Assembly (NCBI GenBank): GCA_028278405.1
Contig: JANQEK010000002.1
Location: 20,243 to 84,242 of the forward strand
Source: Nitrospinaceae bacterium
GTDB lineage: Bacteria > Nitrospinota > Nitrospinia > Nitrospinales > Nitrospinaceae
Reading direction: 5' to 3'
Length of the DNA: 64,000 bases
The notes beneath the pieces were generated by a model. That model worked only from the letters and a program-made list of their open reading frames with translations, did not search any database and was not told where the DNA came from. Shown here piece by piece: positions 59,890 to 64,000 of this stretch (its first letter is position 1; every line of letters begins with the position of its first letter). Made by a program: the position numbers and the translations under genes.

Positions 59890-60465
59890 TCAGCCGTCTT
59901 TTTTAAGGGGAATACCCTTCAAGCGGGATTGAAGTCTTTTGGCCTCGGCATCGCGATCCATCTCCTGGAGAAGAGCCACATAATTTTTTAATGCAAAAAC
60001 AACCAGTGAATTGTCGAGGCCTAAATGCTTTTCCCAGATGGCCAGTGACCGCCTGTAAAGCGGTTCGGCCTCGTCCAGTTTTCCCTGTACCCGAAGATTC
60101 CCTGCCAAGTTGTTGAGGTGAGCCGCTACATTCGAATGATCCGGTCCATATCTCTCCTCACTGATTTCAACCAATCGCCTGAAATAAAGTGTCGCCTGGG
60201 AATGCTTGGACTGATTACGGTACACTTCAGCCAAGTTGCTGAGAGTCTGAGACAAACGCCAATCGTCGGTTGAAAATTTTTCTGCCTCCTTCAAAGCGGC
60301 TTGGAATTGCTTTTCCGCTGCCGGATAATCTTTGTTGCGGTAAGCCGCCAGGCCCGCCTGGTGGGCGGCCTCCCAAGGCGGGATGGGAGGATAGAGAACC
60401 GTTTTGAGATAAAGCAAAGAACCCACGACCAGTACAATCAACGCAATTATCTTGATCCGGGTCAT
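59890..60465 (-). CDS. Membrane-anchored TPR protein
   Basis: 191 residues. N-terminal membrane anchor (about 4-24, IKIIALIVLVVGSLLYL), then four TPR-like repeats of the kinesin-light-chain type (AEKQFQAALKEAEKF, ATLYFRRLVEISEERYG, LDEAEPLYRRSLAIWEKHLG). Overlaps the CoA-disulfide reductase gene by 4 bases. It probably scaffolds periplasmic or membrane partners; no enzyme activity is expected. Confidence 0.8.
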   Translation of the reverse strand: MTRIKIIALIVLVVGSLLYLKTVLYPPIPPWEAAHQAGLAAYRNKDYPAAEKQFQAALKEAEKFSTDDWRLSQTLSNLAEVYRNQSKHSQATLYFRRLVEISEERYGPDHSNVAAHLNNLAGNLRVQGKLDEAEPLYRRSLAIWEKHLGLDNSLVVFALKNYVALLQEMDRDAEAKRLQSRLKGIPLKKDG

Positions 60466-62150
60466 TTAGAATCTTTCGCTATTCTCCAGGTGCGGTAACC
60501 TCCACTCAAATTTTTTACCTGGAAACCTTTTTGAATTAGAAAGCGGCTGGCAAAATAGGACCGTTGGCCGGTTTGACAATAAACAATAATCTCCTTGTCC
60601 CTGGGAAGATCGCTGGACCGCTGGCGCAGCTCGGCCAGAGGAATGTTGACTGAGCCGGGAATAAACCCCGACTCTTCCCGTTCTTCCGGTTCACGGACAT
60701 CCAGAACAACGGTTTTTTCAGGATCGGGGGGAGCGTGCCATTGAGCGTTTTGCACTTCACCCCGGATAATGTGTTGAGCCACCATTCCGGCAAGATTGAC
60801 CGGGTCCTTGGCCGAACCGAAGGGCGGTGCATAGGCCAGTTCCAGTTCCTCAATATCGTGCACGGTCATTCCAGCTTTAAGCGCGGTGGCCAGAACATCG
60901 ATGCGCTTATCGACCCCTTCATTGCCAATGATTTGAGCTCCCAAAAGCTTTCCGCTGTCGGACCGGAAAAGGATCTTCATGGCTATTTGGTGGGCTCCAG
61001 GATAATACCCGGCGTGCGATGCCGGGTGTAAATGCACAACGTCGTACTCCACATCGATTTTTTCCAATTGCTTCTCATTGGCTCCGGTGCACGCCGCAGT
61101 CAAACCAAACAATCTCACTATCGCAGTGCCCAGAGTACCGGAATATATAAGAGCAGCGCCCAACACGTTTTCAGCTACAATACGCCCTTGCCGGTTGGCT
61201 GGACCAGCCAACGGGATCCAAGTCCAGCCGCCGGTTACATTGTCACGTACTTCAACAGCATCGCCAATGGCCCAGATGTGAGAATCGCTGGTTCGCAGGC
61301 GTTCATCGACCCGGATGCCTCCGCGCTCACCGATCTCTAATTTCGCCGCTTTCGCCAAAGTGATTTCGGGACGCACTCCCAAGGCGAGAATGATCAGGTC
61401 AGCCGGCAACCGAACCCCACTTTTTAACACCACCACTGAGGCTGCGGCATTTTCATTTTCGGTGGGAGCGTCAAAACGATCCACTGCATCGCTCAAATGT
61501 AAATTTACATCGTGAGAAGCAAGTTCCTGATGCAGCCACGCCGCCATTTCTACATCAAACGAAGCCATGACCTGCGACAGAGCCTCGACAACTGTAATTT
61601 CAAGGCCCCGTTGATGCAACTGCTCGACCATCTCCAAACCGATAAAGCCTCCCCCAATCACAACAGCACGTTGAGCTCGAGTTTTTTCGATCCAAGCCGT
61701 CATGCGCTCCACATCCGGGATACCTCTCACCGAAAAATGCCCTTCCTGATCGATTCCCGGAATAGGCGGTTTGACAGGAGCAGCTCCGGTCGACAGGATT
61801 AAATCGTCATATCCACATGAGTAGGTTTTGTTTGAACTCAGATCACGAATATCAACCTGCCGCTTTTGAGGATCGATGGCGATCACTTCCGATCGAATAC
61901 GCACATCCAAATTGAAGCGCGCCTTCAAGCTTTCGGGAGTCTGTAGCAACAAGTCCTGCCGATCCGGAATTTCACCACCCACGAAATAAGGCAGGCCACA
62001 GTTTGCAAAGGATACATAGGATCCCCGCTCAAAAACGATGATCTCGGCATCCTCTGACAACCGGCGGGCATGAGCGGCCGCCGTTGCACCCCCGGCAACG
62101 CCTCCAACAATTAGTAATTTCTTTGAAGAACTTTTTGTCTCTCTTGGCAA
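60462..62150 (-). CDS. CoA-disulfide reductase/NADH oxidase-type flavoprotein with C-terminal rhodanese domain
   Basis: 562 residues. FAD-binding LLIVGGVAGGATAAAHARRL, active-site Cys51 in SFANCGLPYFVGG, NAD-binding AVVIGGGFIGLEMVEQLHQR, HIWAIGDAVEV, dimerisation domain with the conserved ELAYAPPFGSAKDPVN. Residues about 465-562 are a rhodanese with active Cys525 in YCQTGQRS. The fusion matches the CoADR-rhodanese group that reduces CoA persulfide/polysulfide or CoA disulfide with NAD(P)H. Start is TTG at 62150 behind AGGTGAAG. Cytosolic. Confidence 0.92.
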   Translation of the reverse strand: MPRETKSSSKKLLIVGGVAGGATAAAHARRLSEDAEIIVFERGSYVSFANCGLPYFVGGEIPDRQDLLLQTPESLKARFNLDVRIRSEVIAIDPQKRQVDIRDLSSNKTYSCGYDDLILSTGAAPVKPPIPGIDQEGHFSVRGIPDVERMTAWIEKTRAQRAVVIGGGFIGLEMVEQLHQRGLEITVVEALSQVMASFDVEMAAWLHQELASHDVNLHLSDAVDRFDAPTENENAAASVVVLKSGVRLPADLIILALGVRPEITLAKAAKLEIGERGGIRVDERLRTSDSHIWAIGDAVEVRDNVTGGWTWIPLAGPANRQGRIVAENVLGAALIYSGTLGTAIVRLFGLTAACTGANEKQLEKIDVEYDVVHLHPASHAGYYPGAHQIAMKILFRSDSGKLLGAQIIGNEGVDKRIDVLATALKAGMTVHDIEELELAYAPPFGSAKDPVNLAGMVAQHIIRGEVQNAQWHAPPDPEKTVVLDVREPEEREESGFIPGSVNIPLAELRQRSSDLPRDKEIIVYCQTGQRSYFASRFLIQKGFQVKNLSGGYRTWRIAKDSK

Positions 62151-62160
62151 GACTTCACCT

Positions 62161-62772
62161 TTACTTTGAGGAGGTGCTCCTTACCGCCCGGACGCCTCCG
62201 TTATTACACAACTCAAATCTTCGCATTTCAATTATTCCGGTTACAAAATAAAGTGTCTTGGCGCAACATTGGGTTAATTCCGTCGTTCCGCAGTCAACCG
62301 ACCAATACCAATAGGCCGCACCATCGGCAAATTTCGAATCCAATGCGAGAGGATATTCCTTATCGTGGTCCCAAGCCATGATATTTTCCTGGGTATCATC
62401 GTATATGGAGGACAATTCCTTAATAGTTGGAATTCTCCAATCATCGTATCCGCCGGTTTCTAAGTTCTCGACATATTTCAGGGACTCCGTATAGGTCAGG
62501 CATTTGTTCAGGTCTGCATAGCTGTCCTTTTGTGCCCACATCATGCCTGTGCTCTCATCCGTAAGGGTGCCATTGCCATTATCTTTGAGATGTGATTTCG
62601 ATGCTGGTAACTTCGGGGGGTCAACGTACTCCGGCGCTTCGTAGGGAGGATCGAGGCGGCAGGGCATCTCCTCCGCAAAGGTGACGTTGGAGAAAACAAA
62701 AATAAACACCGATCCCAGGGCAAAATTCCATTTCAGCAAGCGTTTTTTCAAGAAGAGCGTAGATACGGACAT
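62161..62772 (-). CDS. Secreted DUF1566 (Lcl C-terminal-type) protein
   Basis: 203 residues. Signal peptide (about 12-33, ending TFA). The domain shows the DUF1566 pattern: GNGTLTDESTGMMWAQKDSY, GGYDDWRIPTIKELSSIYD, YWYWSVDCG, NGGVRAVRS at the end. Four or five Cys, including adjacent CC, would suit disulfides. Function of the family is unclear, often surface adhesion or binding. It lies between the thioredoxin-like and CoA-disulfide reductase genes. Confidence 0.85.
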   Translation of the reverse strand: MSVSTLFLKKRLLKWNFALGSVFIFVFSNVTFAEEMPCRLDPPYEAPEYVDPPKLPASKSHLKDNGNGTLTDESTGMMWAQKDSYADLNKCLTYTESLKYVENLETGGYDDWRIPTIKELSSIYDDTQENIMAWDHDKEYPLALDSKFADGAAYWYWSVDCGTTELTQCCAKTLYFVTGIIEMRRFELCNNGGVRAVRSTSSK

Positions 62773-62817
62773 GGCTTGTTTTCCATTTATAAATAGTCAG
62801 TTTGCTCAGACACAAAC

Positions 62818-63216
62818 TTAAAGATTACAGCCAGTCATAGAAGCGAGTTTATCCAACTTTTTAAACCCCTTAAAGCGCTTGACCTCGACGCCGTTTTTTT
62901 CCATCAACCACGTAGGCGTGTAACGGATTTTCTTTTTAAGACACTGCTGCACTTGTGTGTCGGGGGCGTGAGGATGGCATTCCACAATCTTTAAATGTTC
63001 GTTCGCCGGACCAAACAATTCCCTTTGGACGCGACAGGCCGAACAGGTAAAGGACGAATACATCACCCAACCCTTTTCGGTGATGCATTGGGCGAAATCC
63101 ATCAACCTCTCCCTGGAAACCTCGTCGTTCCGGGAGGAATCGCCGAAAACCGTGCCGGATAAGAGAAGTACAACGGAGATCACCAACAATGAATAAACCG
63201 CGATTTGGCGATTCAT
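62818..63216 (-). CDS. Periplasmic thioredoxin-like protein (CSAC)
   Basis: 132 residues from the ATG at 63216 (MNRQIAVYS), which overlaps the CcdA-like stop by 4 bases; the longer upstream frame is inside that gene. Signal or anchor segment (about 5-24), then a thioredoxin fold with CSAC at 58-61 (MYSSFTCSACRVQRELFG), the cis-Pro strand IRYTPTWLMEKNG and extra Cys in VECHPH, QQCLKKK and MTGCNL. A likely partner of the adjacent membrane carrier for moving reducing power across the membrane. Confidence 0.87.
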   Translation of the reverse strand: MNRQIAVYSLLVISVVLLLSGTVFGDSSRNDEVSRERLMDFAQCITEKGWVMYSSFTCSACRVQRELFGPANEHLKIVECHPHAPDTQVQQCLKKKIRYTPTWLMEKNGVEVKRFKGFKKLDKLASMTGCNL

Positions 63217-63911
63217 AAATACCAACCCAACTGGTAATAGGCAATCAGCAAAGAGCCCAATGATATCATGAGGATTCCACTGGTAAGATTCATCCACTTG
63301 CGGTTTTCCGTGCGCCATTGCTTCAATTTGAGCGTTGAAGCGCCGAAGTATATCAAGAGCAAAATACCGATCAAGGGAAGAACAAAAATCAAATTATACA
63401 CACAAAGGTAGACAAAAGCCTTTAAATCAAATGACTTGGCGAGAATGGCCGTGATCGCCAGATAAGGCCCCCCTGTGCAGGGAAGCTCCACGATAGCCAC
63501 AAATCCGCCTATCGCAACAACACCAAGAAAAGAAAAATTTTGCGCCATTCGGGTGAGTTGCTCTTTGTGCTCCGGGGATATTTCTAATGAGATACCTTTG
63601 CCATACCAGAAAAAGTCCTTGATTTCGATAAGTCCCAAAATGATGACAAACACCCCCACAATGATCCCGGTGATTTCAGCAAACCCCTTGCTGATCAAAG
63701 TGTGCTGGAACCAGACCAATCCCAGCCCGGAGAGTATATAGACCACATAGACGGTAATGATGTAAGTGACGCCCAGTCGCAATAGGGCTGGCCGGGAAGA
63801 AACTCGGAGTAAGGCACTGGATAGAAAAAGAATAACGCCTATAGCGCAGGGATTGATGGAATCAATGAATGCCGCCCCAAGCACAAGAGCCCAGGTAAGA
63901 TCAACAGCCAC
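63213..63911 (-). CDS. CcdA/DsbD-like transmembrane thiol carrier
   Basis: 232 residues, six membrane segments. The two helix-start Cys motifs of the family are visible: IDSINPCAIGVILFL (Cys22) and VELPCTGGPYLAI (Cys145). These pass electrons from cytosolic thioredoxin to a periplasmic thiol protein, here the CSAC protein encoded next. First gene of the five-gene thiol operon. Confidence 0.9.
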   Translation of the reverse strand: MAVDLTWALVLGAAFIDSINPCAIGVILFLSSALLRVSSRPALLRLGVTYIITVYVVYILSGLGLVWFQHTLISKGFAEITGIIVGVFVIILGLIEIKDFFWYGKGISLEISPEHKEQLTRMAQNFSFLGVVAIGGFVAIVELPCTGGPYLAITAILAKSFDLKAFVYLCVYNLIFVLPLIGILLLIYFGASTLKLKQWRTENRKWMNLTSGILMISLGSLLIAYYQLGWYL

Positions 63912-63954
63912 GAGGATCTCCCTAAAACAATAACCGAGGGGGATTCTATATAAA

Positions 63955-64000
63955 TGGTGAGCCGTGAAGGAATCGAACCTTCAACCTACTGATTAAGAGT
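63955..64000 (-). tRNA. tRNA-Lys (anticodon CTT), 5' part beyond window
   Basis: Minus strand shows the anticodon loop CTCTTAA, 3' anticodon strand TCAGT, T-arm GAAGGTTCGATTCCTTC and acceptor ACGGCTCA with encoded CCA. The loop gives anticodon CTT, hence lysine. The D-arm and 5' acceptor strand lie past base 64000. Confidence 0.93.

Noticed and set aside
1..64000. CRISPR arrays, insertion sequences, integrases or prophage genes
   Set aside because: No regularly spaced direct repeats, transposase or integrase-like proteins were seen anywhere in the window.

Overview
The window reads as one dense stretch of a Gram-negative bacterial chromosome: two-membrane secretion machinery, lipoproteins, outer-membrane barrels and c-type cytochromes, with tight operons and no insertion sequences, phage genes or CRISPR. 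The mix of a complete type II secretion system, a group 3b-type NiFe hydrogenase, a ferredoxin-dependent 2-oxoacid oxidoreductase with an ADP-forming acyl-CoA synthetase, a di-heme cytochrome and an exosortase-linked polysaccharide locus would fit Nitrospinota or a related delta-proteobacteria-like lineage. That assignment is an inference from gene content; no taxonomic marker gene other than a partial tRNA is present.

Layout. 1-3483 (minus): a two-component pair, with a soluble REC-GAF-PAS histidine kinase and a sigma-54 activator cut by the window edge. 4153-7538 (minus): a VWA lipoprotein translationally coupled to a polytopic membrane protein, then a secreted protein of unknown function. 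7688-19370 (plus): an uninterrupted type II secretion operon in the order C, E, F, G, H, I, J, K, L, M, D, followed by a TPR lipoprotein. 20265-21897: a diiron ferritin-like protein divergent from a TetR regulator, with two identical palindromic operators between them. 21933-27063 (minus): a GH94-type phosphorylase coupled to an unusually large sodium/solute symporter.

27590-39438 (plus): an apparent exopolysaccharide and cell-surface locus. It holds a lone receiver protein, a membrane-anchored HEAT-repeat protein, a processive GT2 synthase, a TIM-barrel hydrolase-like protein, a TPR outer-membrane barrel, a secreted protein, two tiny tandem-duplicated proteins ending in a PEP-CTERM-like sorting tail (TVSELP, membrane segment, RKRKM), an exosortase-family protein whose expected catalytic Cys is Ser, and an EpsI domain fused to an alpha/alpha-toroid domain. 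This is the most novel-looking part of the window.

39786-41399: a secreted di-heme cytochrome. 41752-48074 (plus): an amino-acid energy operon of 2-oxoacid:ferredoxin oxidoreductase (gamma-delta fusion, alpha, beta), ADP-forming acyl-CoA synthetase and a Leu/Val-type dehydrogenase. It converges on 58157-48121 (minus), an operon for a four-subunit NAD(P)-linked hydrogenase with its protease and HypA, F, C, D, E. Together they suggest oxidation of branched-chain amino acids to acids with ATP formation, with electrons leaving as H2 or entering from it. HypB is absent and HypA lacks its zinc site. 58429-59853: a PrsW-type protease. 63911-59890 (minus): a thiol/disulfide operon of CcdA-like carrier, periplasmic thioredoxin-like protein, DUF1566 protein, CoA-disulfide-reductase/rhodanese and a TPR protein. 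The window ends inside a tRNA-Lys(CTT) gene.
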